Source: Geminicoccaceae bacterium (GTDB lineage: Bacteria; Pseudomonadota; Alphaproteobacteria; Geminicoccales; Geminicoccaceae). Taken from it: a DNA stretch of 32,386 bases. A model generated the notes under the pieces. The model had not been told where the DNA came from. It saw only the letters and a program-made list of their open reading frames with translations, and did not search any database. The stretch's first letter is position 1; each line of letters opens with the position of its first letter. Position numbers and translations under genes: made by a program. Shown one piece after another: positions 1 through 8,807 of this stretch. The DNA is taken from the NCBI GenBank assembly GCA_025054575.1, contig JANWZN010000020.1:1-32386 (forward strand), given 5' to 3'.

Positions 1-385
1 GAAGCGCACCCGTGGGCGGCAGGATCCGCGCACCCGTTGCCCGTGCCCGCTCGACGAGATCGAGATGGTCGAGGAGCGCCCCGACCGAAAGCGGCAGCAA
101 GATCCGCCCGTGCGCAACCGCCGGCTCGGCGATCGCGCGGAACACCGTGGCCGGCGCGCACTCGACGACGACGTCGGCGATCTCGGCGAGCCGGTCGACT
201 GTCAGGACCGGGACCGGGCGGGAGACCGTTGCCCGCAACCGGGCCTCGGCAGCGGCTCGATCGCGCGCGCTCACCGCCACGAGTTCCAGGCCCTCGATCC
301 CGCGATCGAGGCGCTCCGCCACGGTGCGGCCGATGGCTCCCAGTCCGGCGATCGCGACTCGCAGCGGTGGGCGGGCTGGTCGCAT
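1..385 (-). CDS. Aspartate dehydrogenase-like NAD(P)-binding oxidoreductase (partial, 3' end beyond window)
   Basis: The minus-strand frame starts with ATG at 385 and runs off the left edge, giving the N-terminal ~128 residues. Residues 9-20 form a Rossmann nucleotide-binding start (VAIAGLGAIGRT, i.e. GxGxxG). It continues with the beta-alpha-beta pattern seen in L-aspartate dehydrogenase (NadX-like): VAVSARD after the second strand, ADVVVECAP, and then LSVGALLD. Aspartate dehydrogenases convert L-aspartate to iminoaspartate/oxaloacetate with NAD(P), and can feed NAD synthesis. The missing C-terminal catalytic domain means substrate identity cannot be confirmed; homoserine-dehydrogenase-like or other Gfo/Idh-type enzymes remain possible. 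It diverges from the amidase gene with 87 bases between the start codons, so the two may share a control region. Confidence 0.75.
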   Translation of the reverse strand, partial: MRPARPPLRVAIAGLGAIGRTVAERLDRGIEGLELVAVSARDRAAAEARLRATVSRPVPVLTVDRLAEIADVVVECAPATVFRAIAEPAVAHGRILLPLSVGALLDHLDLVERARATGARILPPTGAL

Positions 386-472
386 CGAAGGCTCCGCTCG
401 GGTTCGTCCCGGGTTCGCTGGACGGACGGTCGGCGGCAAGCTACGCCGGGAGCGGCGGATCGGAGAAGGGCC

Positions 473-1927
473 GTGCACGAGCTCCTGCGGTCGAGCGCGC
501 GCGAGGTGGTCGGCCTGTTGCGCGCGGAAGAGGTCAGCCCACTGGAACTGGTCGAGCTCGCGCTGGCCCGGATGGAGGCGGTCGAGCCTTCGGTCAACGC
601 GGTGCCCACCCGCTGTGCCGAGCGGGCGCGCGAGCAGGCGCGGCGGATCATGGCCGGTGCGATCGCGCCACCCGAGGACGGTCGCGGCTGGCTCGCGGGC
701 CTGCCGGTCGTGGTCAAAGATCTCAACGACGTGGCCGGCGTGCGGACGACCTACGGCTCGCCCGTCTTCGCCGAGCACGTGCCCGAGCGCTCGTCCTACG
801 AGGTCGAGCGCCTTGAGGCGATGGGGGCCGTGATCCTCGGCAAGTCGAACACGCCCGAGTTCGGGGCCGGCGCGCAGACCTTCAACGAGGTGTTCGGCGT
901 CACCCGCAACCCGTGGAACACCGATCTCACCTGTGGCGGCTCCTCGGGCGGCGCCGCGGTGGCGCTCGCCACCGGGGAATGCTGGCTCGCCAACGGCTCC
1001 GATCTGGGCGGCTCGCTGCGCACACCCGCGGCCTTCTGTGCGGTCGTCGGCCTCAGGCCGTCGCCCGGCCGGGTGCCGCACGGGCCCTCGCCCGCGCCGT
1101 TCCAGACCCTGGCGGTCGAAGGACCGATGGCCCGCGACGTGCGCGATCTGGCGCTGCTCTTGGACGCGCAGGCCGGGTTCGATCCGCGCGACCCGTTGAC
1201 CTTCGACCCGCCGGCCGAGCCGTTCGTGGTCGCCGTCGAACGCGATCCGGGGCTCCGGCGGGTCGCGTTCTCGGCCGATCTCGGCGGGATCACGCCCGTC
1301 GATCCGGAGGTGGCGCGGATCTGCCGTCAAGCGGCCGAGCGCCTGGCCGCACTCGGCTGCGAGGTCGTACTCGATGCCTGCCCCGACCTCGGTGCGGCGG
1401 TCGAGGTGTTCCGTGTGCTCCGTGCCGAGCACTTCGTCACCACCCGGGCGCCGCTGCTCGAGCAGCATCGGGCGAAGCTCAAGCCCGAGGTGATCTGGAA
1501 CATCGAGACCGGCATGAAGCTCACGGCCGAGGAAATCGGCCGGGCCGAGCGGCTTCGGGCGGAGATGCAGCGCTCGGCCGCGACCTTCATGGACCGCTTC
1601 GACCTCTTGCTCTGCCCGGCCGCGATCGTGCCGCCCTTTCCGGTCGAGCGCCGCTGGATCGACGAGCTCCAGGGCCATCGCTTCCCGAGCTACATCGACT
1701 GGGTGGCGATCACGTACGCGATCACGCTCACGGGCCTGCCGGCCCTCTCGCTGCCCTGCGGCTTCACCGAGACGGGCCTGCCCGTGGGGCTACAGATGGT
1801 GGGGAAGCCGCGGGGCGAAGCCGCACTCCTGGCTGCTGCCGCCCGGCTCGAAGAGCTGCTCGGGATAGCCCGCCTCCTGCCGATCGATCCGCGGCCACTG
1901 CCGATCTCGGCAGCGGCTGCAGGCTGA
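473..1927 (+). CDS. Amidase-signature family amidohydrolase
   Basis: This 484-residue protein of the amidase signature family hydrolyses C-N amide bonds, probably of a small amide in the cytoplasm; there is no signal peptide. The Ser-cisSer-Lys triad is visible: Lys82 in VVVKDLND, cis-Ser157 in CGGSSGG, and nucleophile Ser181 in GSDLGGSLRTPA, 24 residues after the cis-Ser as expected. Length is typical of the family (about 450-500). I chose the GTG at 473 because GGAGAAGG lies a few bases upstream and the family alignment begins there; the frame stays open further upstream only as antisense to the neighbouring dehydrogenase. The substrate cannot be read from sequence. A GatA role is unlikely because no gatB or gatC is adjacent. 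Confidence 0.88.
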   Translation: MHELLRSSAREVVGLLRAEEVSPLELVELALARMEAVEPSVNAVPTRCAERAREQARRIMAGAIAPPEDGRGWLAGLPVVVKDLNDVAGVRTTYGSPVFAEHVPERSSYEVERLEAMGAVILGKSNTPEFGAGAQTFNEVFGVTRNPWNTDLTCGGSSGGAAVALATGECWLANGSDLGGSLRTPAAFCAVVGLRPSPGRVPHGPSPAPFQTLAVEGPMARDVRDLALLLDAQAGFDPRDPLTFDPPAEPFVVAVERDPGLRRVAFSADLGGITPVDPEVARICRQAAERLAALGCEVVLDACPDLGAAVEVFRVLRAEHFVTTRAPLLEQHRAKLKPEVIWNIETGMKLTAEEIGRAERLRAEMQRSAATFMDRFDLLLCPAAIVPPFPVERRWIDELQGHRFPSYIDWVAITYAITLTGLPALSLPCGFTETGLPVGLQMVGKPRGEAALLAAAARLEELLGIARLLPIDPRPLPISAAAAG

Positions 1928-2066
1928 TCGACCGAACGGGTCGAGCCCGGGAAGGCGGGCTGCGGCCCACGCGGGGCCCGCTTCCGCCCGGTTCGCTTGT
2001 TCCGGCCGGCCGCGCATGCCACGTTCGCCGGGCCCGGAGAACCCGAACGATCGGGGAGGTTCGGTC

Positions 2067-3266
2067 ATGGATTGCGAGGCGCTGGCGCGGCGTTTCTACA
2101 GCATCGAGACGCTGCGCCGGGCTGCCCGACGGGTCCTGCCCAAGGTGATCTTCGACTTCGCCGACGGCGGGGCGGAGAACGAAGCGACGCTCCGGCGCAA
2201 CGAGGCCGATTTCGATCGGCTCGAGCTCGTGCCTCGGATGTGTGCGGGCGTGGGCACCCCCGATCTTTCGCTGGAGCTCTTCGGTCGGCAGCTGCGCCTG
2301 CCCGTACTGATCGGCCCCACGGGGCTTTCCGGCATCCTCTGGCCCGCGGGCGAGATCGCCGCCGCGCGGGCGGCGCAGGCGGCCGGCACGATCTACTGCC
2401 AGAGCCACGGCTCGACCTGCACCATCGAGGAGCTGGCGGCCGGCGCCCCGGGCGCCCGGTGGTTCCAGGTGTTTCTCTATCGCGACCGTGGGCTCACGCG
2501 CGGCATGGTCGAGCGGGCGCAGGCGGCGGGCTGCGAGGCGCTCGTGCTCACCGTCGACAACCAGGTGCTGGGCCAGCGCGAGCGCGATCTCGCCAACGGT
2601 TTCGCGATCCCGCCGCGGCTCGGGGTGCGCGGGATGCTCGACATGGCGCTGCATCTGCGGTGGCTCGTGCGGATGCGGGCGGCGCGCGGGATCGGTTTCG
2701 CCAACTACCGGGGTGCCGCCGGTCACGCCGAGGATATCGTCTCGCTCGGCGCATATGTCGCGCGCATGCTCGACCCCGAGCTGTCCTGGCGCGACGTCGC
2801 CTGGCTGCGCGAGCTGTGGCGGGGGCCGCTCCTTCTCAAGGGGATCCTCCACCCCGACGACGCCCGCATCGCGGCCGAGCACGGGGTCGACGGCGTGATC
2901 GTCTCGAACCATGGCGGCCGCCAGCTAGACGGCGCGGTGTCCTCGATCCGGGCGCTGCCGGCCGTGGCCGAGGTCGCGGGCGACCGGCTCGTCGTGCTGT
3001 TGGATGGCGGTGTTCGCCGCGGGGTGGACGTGCTGCGCGCGCTAGCGCTCGGTGCCCGCGCGGTGCTGATCGGTCGGCCGCACTGGTGGGGGCTCGCGGT
3101 CGCGGGGGAGGCGGGTGTCGCCCTGGTCCTCGACATCTTCCGCCGGGAGCTCGAGCGGGCGATGGCACTCTCGGGTTGTGCTTCCTTGCCGGCGATCGAT
3201 CGTCGCTTGCTCGCGCCGAGCGCGCCGAACGAGCCCGCGGCACCGCGGCTGCGGCTCGTGGGCTAG
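2067..3266 (+). CDS. FMN-dependent alpha-hydroxy acid dehydrogenase (lactate/mandelate dehydrogenase family)
   Basis: This 399-residue TIM-barrel flavoenzyme oxidises L-2-hydroxy acids to 2-oxo acids. The family active site is present: Lys258 in LLLKGI, catalytic His282 and Arg285 in SNHGGRQLD, and the FMN phosphate-binding LLDGGVRRG and GRPHWWGLA segments near the C terminus. The ATG at 2067 follows GGGGAGGT at 2053-2060, a strong ribosome site, so the open frame upstream to 2016 is not used. One oddity: the N-terminal substrate motif, usually DY(I/A)xGGA, reads DFADGGA, so the tyrosine that normally contacts the substrate carboxylate appears to be Phe31. L-lactate dehydrogenase is the safest generic guess, but glycolate- or mandelate-type substrates are equally compatible. 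Its TAG stop shares CTAG with the convergent methyltransferase stop. Confidence 0.9.
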   Translation: MDCEALARRFYSIETLRRAARRVLPKVIFDFADGGAENEATLRRNEADFDRLELVPRMCAGVGTPDLSLELFGRQLRLPVLIGPTGLSGILWPAGEIAAARAAQAAGTIYCQSHGSTCTIEELAAGAPGARWFQVFLYRDRGLTRGMVERAQAAGCEALVLTVDNQVLGQRERDLANGFAIPPRLGVRGMLDMALHLRWLVRMRAARGIGFANYRGAAGHAEDIVSLGAYVARMLDPELSWRDVAWLRELWRGPLLLKGILHPDDARIAAEHGVDGVIVSNHGGRQLDGAVSSIRALPAVAEVAGDRLVVLLDGGVRRGVDVLRALALGARAVLIGRPHWWGLAVAGEAGVALVLDIFRRELERAMALSGCASLPAIDRRLLAPSAPNEPAAPRLRLVG

Positions 3267-3829
3267 CGCGGCTTCGCCCAGACCGAGCCCTCGAGCCAGT
3301 CGGTCTCGGGCCCGAGTCGCTCGTAGCGGAGACAGACGAGGCGGGGTTCGAGCAGCCGACGCAGTTCGGCCTCGTCGAGGCAGAAGGCCGGATCGAAACC
3401 GGCTGCCGCTCGTTCCTTGCCGAACGAGCAGAGCAGCACCCGGCCGCCCGGTGCCAGCACCTGGAGGAGGCGATCCCACTGTTCGGCCGACGGCTTGTAG
3501 CGGACGATCACGAGCCCGGCGAACGGCCCGAGGCCCGCGAGTGCCTCCGGCTCGTCGAGATCCATCACGCGGGTCGTCACCTGGAGCCGGCGGCCGGCGG
3601 CGGCGCGCGCGAGCCGTTCGATCGCGGCCGGGGCGATGTCGACCGCGGTCACGGAAAAGCCCCGAGCGGCGAGCCAGAGCGCGTTGCGGCCGTCGCCGCT
3701 CGCCACGTCGAGAACGGGCCCCGGCGGCAGCTCGGCGAGATTGGCGACGAGCCAGCGCTCGGGTGGCCCCGGTCCGTCGAGGCGAGCTCGCCAGCGCGGC
3801 TCCCAGCGATCCCGATCGGCCTCGCTCAT
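3263..3829 (-). CDS. Class I SAM-dependent methyltransferase
   Basis: This 188-residue protein is a compact class I methyltransferase. Motif I is clear near residue 40 (VLDVASGDGRNALWLA), followed by the acidic end of beta-2 in VTAVDIAP and a post-motif segment FAGLVIVRYKP. The layout resembles TehB/UbiE-like small-molecule methyltransferases, but nothing fixes the substrate. The ATG at 3829 gives a normal N terminus; the frame extends upstream only as a shadow of the cyclase gene. It begins 22 bases after the stop of the cyclase/TPR gene on the same strand, so the two are probably cotranscribed. Its TAG stop lies on the same four bases (CTAG) as the stop of the convergent FMN dehydrogenase. 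Confidence 0.85.
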   Translation of the reverse strand: MSEADRDRWEPRWRARLDGPGPPERWLVANLAELPPGPVLDVASGDGRNALWLAARGFSVTAVDIAPAAIERLARAAAGRRLQVTTRVMDLDEPEALAGLGPFAGLVIVRYKPSAEQWDRLLQVLAPGGRVLLCSFGKERAAAGFDPAFCLDEAELRRLLEPRLVCLRYERLGPETDWLEGSVWAKPR

Positions 3830-3851
3830 GCGCGGCGGACGGATCCCTGGC

Positions 3852-5603
3852 TCATGGCGGCAACCCGGCGAGCAAGAGGCCTTTGCGAAATCGTTCGAGC
3901 TCGTCGGGATCGGTGTCGGGCTGGGTCGCGATCCAATCCGCGACGCTGAAGCCCGGCTGACGACGGCGCACGAGCTCGGCGTAGCGTCGCGCCTCCGCGA
4001 GCCGGCCGGCGAGGGCGTGGCTCGCGGCCAACAGCCGACCGCCCTCGGCCGGATCGCGCATCTTGGCGATGGCCGCCACGACCTCGTCGTAGCGGCCGAG
4101 CGAGAACAGCGCGTCGGCCTCGCTCCAGAGATAGAGATCGGGATAGTGCGGATTGAGCCGCTTGGCACGGGCGACGTGCTCGAGCGCCTCCCGGGCCCGG
4201 CCGGCATAAACGAGCGCGTCGGCCATCAACGCCAAAATGTCCGGATCGTTCGGGTTGAGCCGGTGCGCGGTCTCGTAGGCCTCGAGGGCACCCGCGACGT
4301 CCTTGGAATAGAGCCGGGCGAAGCCGAGCTCGGCGTGGCCGCGGGCATCGGCGGGATCGCGGGCGACCGCCTCGCGCGCGAGCTCGAGCGAGAGAGCGAG
4401 CGAAAGCTCGGCCTCGGGGCTCCAGCGGTAGCGCCAATCGTAGTTGTGGGTTCGCGAGAGCATCGCGATCGCGCGGGCATAGGTCGGGTCGAGCTCGAGC
4501 GCCCGCTCGAAGGCCTGACGCGCGGCGAGGTTGGTGGCGGCGGTGTAGCGATAGAGCTGCTGCAGCCCGACCAGCAAGTGGCCGTAGGCCTCGAGCCGGC
4601 GGGGACTGCCCTGCTGGAGGCGGTGCTGCTCGTGCTCCTCGACCCGACCCGCGAGGGTCGCGACGAGGCCACGGGCGAGCTCGCGTTCGGCTGTCAGCAC
4701 GACCTCGCCGTCGATCTCCCAGCGCTCGCTCCAGGCGACCTTGCCGGTCGCCGCCTCGACCAGGTGGGCGTGCAGCAAGAGCCGGTCGCGGTCGATCCGC
4801 AAGCTCGCATCGAGCGCGTAGTGGACGCCGAGCTCGCGGCCGACCTCGTAGGCCGGCATCGCGCGGTCGCGATAAGCGAACGAGCTCGCTCGGCCGATCA
4901 CGAAGAGGTCGCGAAAGCGGGCGAGGTCGGTGATGACCTCGTCGGTCAGCCCCTCGGCCAGGACCGCGGTACGGGGGTCCTGGCCCAGCGCTCGGATCGG
5001 CAAGATCACGATCGACGGCAGGGCCGGCAGGGCCAGGCTCGTGAGAGCGCGGCGCCGACCGGCGGCGTCGGTCGGCTCGTCGGCGCGGCGGGCACGGAAC
5101 ACCGCCACGGGCGCCGGCAGGTTCTTGAGCCGCAGCACACCCTCGGCGGCGAAGGCGATGCCGCTCGTCGCTCGCACCCGGGCCTGGACGCTGTCGGAGA
5201 CCAGCACCTCGCCCGGCTCGGCGATTTCCTGGATGCGGGCGGCGCGGTTGACGGGTAAGCCGTAGATCCCGTCGCCCTCGTCCAAGAGCTCGCCAAAATC
5301 CATGCCGACGCGATAGCGCAGAGGCTCGAGATCGCCGCGGCCGACCGGCGGCTCGGCCAGCCGGCGCTGGATGGCGAGCGCGCAGAGCACGCCCGCCTCG
5401 GGATCGGGGAACTCGGCCAAGACGCTGTCGGCGGCGAGGTTGACGATCCGCCCACCCGCGGCGGCGACGTTGCTCTCGAATACGGTTCGACAGCTCTTGA
5501 GCGCGACCACGGTGCCGCGCGGGTCGCGGGCCAACCGCCCGGTGTAGTTCTCGAGATCGGCGTGGAGGACCGTGGCGGCGCGCTCGCTCGCGGTCGAGGC
5601 CAA
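3852..5603 (-). CDS. Class III adenylate/guanylate cyclase with TolB-like and TPR domains
   Basis: This 583-residue signalling protein has three parts. Residues ~10-172 are a class III nucleotide cyclase domain: metal-binding Asp16 (ADLENY) and Asp59 (NLAADSVLAEF), and the transition-state pair Asn119/Arg123 in PVNRAARIQ. Residues ~195-310 form a TolB-amino-terminal-like module (PSIVILPIRAL ... GLTDEVITDLAR). The rest, to ~550, is a row of TPR repeats (for example the segments around AFERALELDPTYARA and AYETAHRLNPNDPDI). This architecture is common in rhizobial and other alphaproteobacterial cyclases; it has no membrane segment. Catalytic residues look intact, so cAMP synthesis is likely, triggered by protein partners through the TPRs. 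The start is a TTG at 5603: an in-frame TAA lies just upstream, no ATG or GTG falls between, and GGAGG precedes it by about 11 bases. Confidence 0.87.
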   Translation of the reverse strand: MASTASERAATVLHADLENYTGRLARDPRGTVVALKSCRTVFESNVAAAGGRIVNLAADSVLAEFPDPEAGVLCALAIQRRLAEPPVGRGDLEPLRYRVGMDFGELLDEGDGIYGLPVNRAARIQEIAEPGEVLVSDSVQARVRATSGIAFAAEGVLRLKNLPAPVAVFRARRADEPTDAAGRRRALTSLALPALPSIVILPIRALGQDPRTAVLAEGLTDEVITDLARFRDLFVIGRASSFAYRDRAMPAYEVGRELGVHYALDASLRIDRDRLLLHAHLVEAATGKVAWSERWEIDGEVVLTAERELARGLVATLAGRVEEHEQHRLQQGSPRRLEAYGHLLVGLQQLYRYTAATNLAARQAFERALELDPTYARAIAMLSRTHNYDWRYRWSPEAELSLALSLELAREAVARDPADARGHAELGFARLYSKDVAGALEAYETAHRLNPNDPDILALMADALVYAGRAREALEHVARAKRLNPHYPDLYLWSEADALFSLGRYDEVVAAIAKMRDPAEGGRLLAASHALAGRLAEARRYAELVRRRQPGFSVADWIATQPDTDPDELERFRKGLLLAGLPP

Positions 5604-5685
5604 GGCTCGCGCAACCTCCAGGCTATGTGCTCGTCGAGCTTTTTAACTGCCGGCGCCGTTTCCGGCAACCGGCGCGGCGGCGCGC

Positions 5686-5714
5686 TTGACGCTTGCGCCG
5701 CCCGGACCTACATG
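5686..5714 (+). promoter_or_regulatory. Promoter of tRNA-Lys
   Basis: A -35 box TTGACG (5686-5691) and a -10 box TACATG (5709-5714) are separated by 17 bases. The expected start of transcription, about 5721, lies just before the mature tRNA 5' end at 5728. The -35 is near consensus and the -10 is weak, as is usual for alphaproteobacterial housekeeping promoters. Confidence 0.6.
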
Positions 5715-5727
5715 CCGCCCGTCCCGC

Positions 5728-5803
<76 letters not shown>

Positions 5804-5849
5804 CTATTCCGAGGATCGCGAGGCGCGCTCGCTACGCTGCTGGCCGGCC

Positions 5850-7397
5850 TCAGTGCCGGAAATGGCGGCGGCCGGTGAAGACCATCGCGAGCCCGGCCCG
5901 ATCGGCAGCCGCGATCACCTCGGCATCCCGCTTCGAACCGCCGGGCTGGATCGCGGCGGTGGCACCACCCGCGATCGCGGCCTCGAGCCCGTCCGCGAAC
6001 GGGAAGAAGGCATCCGAGGCGACCACGCAGGGGCCCGGGCCGGGGCCTCGGCGCATCCGCTCGACCGCGTGGTGGACCGCGTCGACCCGGCTCGTCTCGC
6101 CCATCCCGATGCCGACCGTGGCCCGGCTGCGGGCCAAGACGATCGCGTTCGAGCGCACGTGACGGACGACCTTCCAGGCGAAGACGAGATCCGCCCACTC
6201 GGCCTCGCTCGGTGCCCGACGGGTCGGCACCTTCCACGATGCCCGCTCGTCCACCCCCGGATCGCGGGTCTGGACGAGGAGCGCTCCCGCGAGCGAGCGG
6301 ACCACGAGCCCGGGGGCAGCGGGATCGGGTAGGCCCTCGGGGAGGAGGACCCGGAGGCCCGGCTTGCGGGCCAAAAGCTCGGCCGCTTCGGGCTCGACCG
6401 CCGGGGCCACGATCACCTCGAGGAACAGGGCCGCCATCGCCTCCGCGGTCGCCGCATCGAGCGGCCGATTGACGGCGACGATGCCGCCGAAAGCCGAGAC
6501 CGGATCGGAAGCGAGCGCCTTCTCCCAGGCCGAGCGCAGGCTCGGGCCGACCGCGACCCCGCACGGGTTGGCGTGCTTGACGATCACCACCGCCGGCTCG
6601 CTGTGCTCGGCCACGGCCTCGAGGGCGGCATCGGCGTCGAGGAGGTTGTTGTAGGAGAGCTCCTTGCCCTGCAGGCGCCGCGCCGTGGCGACGCCCGGCC
6701 TGGGCGAGGACAGCCGGTAGAGCGCCGCCTCCTGGTGCGGGTTCTCGCCGTAGCGCAGCCGTTCGAGACGGCTGCCGGCGAGGACGAGGCGCTCGGGAAA
6801 GAGCTCGCCCGCGATCTCGGCCAAGAAGCCCGCGATCTCCGCGTCGTAGGATGCAGTGAGCGCGAACGCCTTGGCCGCGAGCCGCCGGCGCGTCTCGAGG
6901 CTCGTGCCGCCGGCGGCGTCCAGTTCGCCGAGCAGCCCCGCGCGATCGGTCGGATCGACCAGCACGGCCACCATGTCGTGGTTCTTGGCCGCAGCGCGGA
7001 TCATGGCCGGTCCGCCTACGTCGATCTGCTCGATGCAGTCGGCGAAGGAGGCCCCCGAGGCTCGCGTCGCGGCGAAGGGATAGAGGTCGACGACCAGGAG
7101 ATCGATCCGCGGGATGGCGTGTGCGGCGAGGGTCGCTTCGTGCTCGGCCGAACCGGTGGCGAGGAGGGCGCCGTGGATCTTGGGGTGCAGCGTCTTCACC
7201 CGGCCGCCGAGGATCTCGGGAAAGCCCGTGATGCCGGCAACGTCGACCACGTCGAGCCCGCCGTCGCGCAAAGTGCGCGCGGTGCCGCCGGTCGAGACGA
7301 GCTCGACGTTGCGCTCGGCCAGGGCGCGGGCGAAGTCGACGAGACCGGTCTTGTCGGCGAGCGAGAGCAGGGCGCGGCGGATCGGACGGACGGTCAT
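5850..7397 (-). CDS. purH: Bifunctional AICAR transformylase / IMP cyclohydrolase
   Basis: This 515-residue protein catalyses the last two steps of de novo IMP synthesis: formylation of AICAR with 10-formyl-tetrahydrofolate, then ring closure. The N-terminal cyclohydrolase part carries [21 protein letters not shown] and [12 protein letters not shown]. The C-terminal transformylase part starts around [15 protein letters not shown] and includes the active-site KHANPCGVA (Lys-His) motif, and ends with the typical [10 protein letters not shown]. Length is normal for PurH (about 510-530). The ATG at 7397 gives the usual short N terminus before the first strand. It is the last gene of a minus-strand set lysK-rsmB-purH, 21 bases after the rsmB stop, so it is probably translated from the same message. 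Confidence 0.97.
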   Translation of the reverse strand: MTVRPIRRALLSLADKTGLVDFARALAERNVELVSTGGTARTLRDGGLDVVDVAGITGFPEILGGRVKTLHPKIHGALLATGSAEHEATLAAHAIPRIDLLVVDLYPFAATRASGASFADCIEQIDVGGPAMIRAAAKNHDMVAVLVDPTDRAGLLGELDAAGGTSLETRRRLAAKAFALTASYDAEIAGFLAEIAGELFPERLVLAGSRLERLRYGENPHQEAALYRLSSPRPGVATARRLQGKELSYNNLLDADAALEAVAEHSEPAVVIVKHANPCGVAVGPSLRSAWEKALASDPVSAFGGIVAVNRPLDAATAEAMAALFLEVIVAPAVEPEAAELLARKPGLRVLLPEGLPDPAAPGLVVRSLAGALLVQTRDPGVDERASWKVPTRRAPSEAEWADLVFAWKVVRHVRSNAIVLARSRATVGIGMGETSRVDAVHHAVERMRRGPGPGPCVVASDAFFPFADGLEAAIAGGATAAIQPGGSKRDAEVIAAADRAGLAMVFTGRRHFRH

Positions 7398-7418
7398 CGA
7401 CGATGCTCCGAAGGCTGA

Positions 7419-8807
7419 TCAGGGCGCGCGGCGGAGACGGGCGATAAAAAAACCGTCCATGCCGCCGCGCTCCGCCCAGTGGCAAGGCAGCGTGCGGATC
7501 TCGCCCGCTTGCGAGCGCAGCACCGGCAGACCCGCGAGCTCGTCCGTGCCGATCGGATCGCGGAGGAGCGCAGGCGTGCGCTCGAGCAGCGCCCGGATGC
7601 GTTCCTCGCCCTCTTCCGGCTGCAGCGAGCAGACCGCGTAGACGAGCAGGCCTCCGGGTGCCAGCATCGCCACGGCCGCATCGAGCAAGCGGTCCTGCAG
7701 CGCGGCCATCCGTTCGATGTCGGCGGGCCGCTTGTGGTGCGGAATGTCCGGATGGCGGCGAATGGTGCCGGTGGCGGAGCAGGGCGCGTCGAGGAGGACG
7801 AGCGGGAAGGGGGCCTGCGGCCGCCACTGGGTCGCATCGGCTTCGACCAGCTCCGCCGACAGCCGGGTGCGGGCGAGATTGTCCCGGACCCGCGAGAGCC
7901 GGTCGCCGGAAATGTCGACCGCCGTCACCCGTGCGCCCGCAGCGGCGAGCTGCAGGGTCTTGCCGCCGGGTGCGGCGCAGAGATCGAGAACAGGGCGGTC
8001 GCGGACCTCGCCCAGGAGCCGGGCAGGCACGGTCGCGGCGACGTCCTGGACCCAAAAGGCGCCCTCGGCGTAGCCAGGAAGCGTCTCGATCGCGCCGCCG
8101 ACCGGCCGGCGGACGACGTCGCGCCAGAGAAGCTCGGCCTCCAGTCGCGTTGCCGCCGCACTCGGCTCGTCGCGGACCACGAGATCGAGCGGCGGCTCGC
8201 GCAGGTGAATCTCGGCGATCGCGCGCGCGCAGGGCTCGCCGAAGGCCGCCACCCAGCTCCGCCACAGCCAGTCCGGCGTATCGAGCCGCGGCCCGTCGAG
8301 CTGCGGCAGGCGCTCGGCGGCGTGGCTCGCGACCCGGCGCAGAATCGCGTTGATCATCGGCACCGCCTTTTCGTGACCGTGCCGGGCGAGCTCGACCGTG
8401 GTGTGCACGGCGGCGTGCGGCGGGGTGCCGAGGAACGCGAGCTGGGCGATGCCAAGGCGGAGGATGTGGCGCAGCCGCGGCGGCTCCGGGGTGAAGCGGA
8501 GGAAGGGTGCGGCGAGCGCATCGAGCTCGCCCGTGCGCCGCAGCGCGGTGGCGACCAGGAGCCGGGCGAGCTGGCGGTCGCGGAGGGCGAGCCGCGCCAG
8601 GTCCGGGTGGCTCGCGAACGCTTCCTCGAGCGGCTGGCGCCGTGGGCCGAGCACCGCCTCGAGCACGTCGAGGGCGAGCATCCGTGCACTCGCCGGCGGG
8701 CGCTTGGCCTCGAGCACCGGGGGCCCGCCATGCGCCGGGCCACGGCGCGGCGGCGGCTCGGGCGGCCCCTTGCGCCGCCGCGGCGGTTCCTCGTTCCGCC
8801 CCCTCAT
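7419..8807 (-). CDS. rsmB: RsmB-type 16S rRNA (cytosine-C5) methyltransferase
   Basis: This 462-residue protein has an N-terminal NusB-like helical domain (about residues 40-170, including the segment ending [12 protein letters not shown]) and a C-terminal NOL1/NOP2/Sun methyltransferase domain. The SAM site is [15 protein letters not shown]; the two family cysteines are in [16 protein letters not shown] and in the catalytic [12 protein letters not shown]. The family makes m5C967 in 16S rRNA. The first 35 residues are rich in Pro, Arg and Glu and may be a flexible extension. The ATG at 8807 overlaps the lysK stop as ATGA, pointing to translational coupling. Another RsmF/NSUN-like target cannot be fully excluded, but the NusB-like part favours RsmB. 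Confidence 0.92.
   Translation of the reverse strand: MRGRNEEPPRRRKGPPEPPPRRGPAHGGPPVLEAKRPPASARMLALDVLEAVLGPRRQPLEEAFASHPDLARLALRDRQLARLLVATALRRTGELDALAAPFLRFTPEPPRLRHILRLGIAQLAFLGTPPHAAVHTTVELARHGHEKAVPMINAILRRVASHAAERLPQLDGPRLDTPDWLWRSWVAAFGEPCARAIAEIHLREPPLDLVVRDEPSAAATRLEAELLWRDVVRRPVGGAIETLPGYAEGAFWVQDVAATVPARLLGEVRDRPVLDLCAAPGGKTLQLAAAGARVTAVDISGDRLSRVRDNLARTRLSAELVEADATQWRPQAPFPLVLLDAPCSATGTIRRHPDIPHHKRPADIERMAALQDRLLDAAVAMLAPGGLLVYAVCSLQPEEGEERIRALLERTPALLRDPIGTDELAGLPVLRSQAGEIRTLPCHWAERGGMDGFFIARLRRAP

Noticed and set aside
1952-1985. GC-rich imperfect hairpin after the amidase gene as a terminator
   Set aside because: The stem is interrupted and no T-run follows; such pairings are common by chance at this GC content.
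5818-5832. GCGAG/CTCGC hairpin after tRNA-Lys as a terminator
   Set aside because: Stem of only 5 bp and no following T-run.
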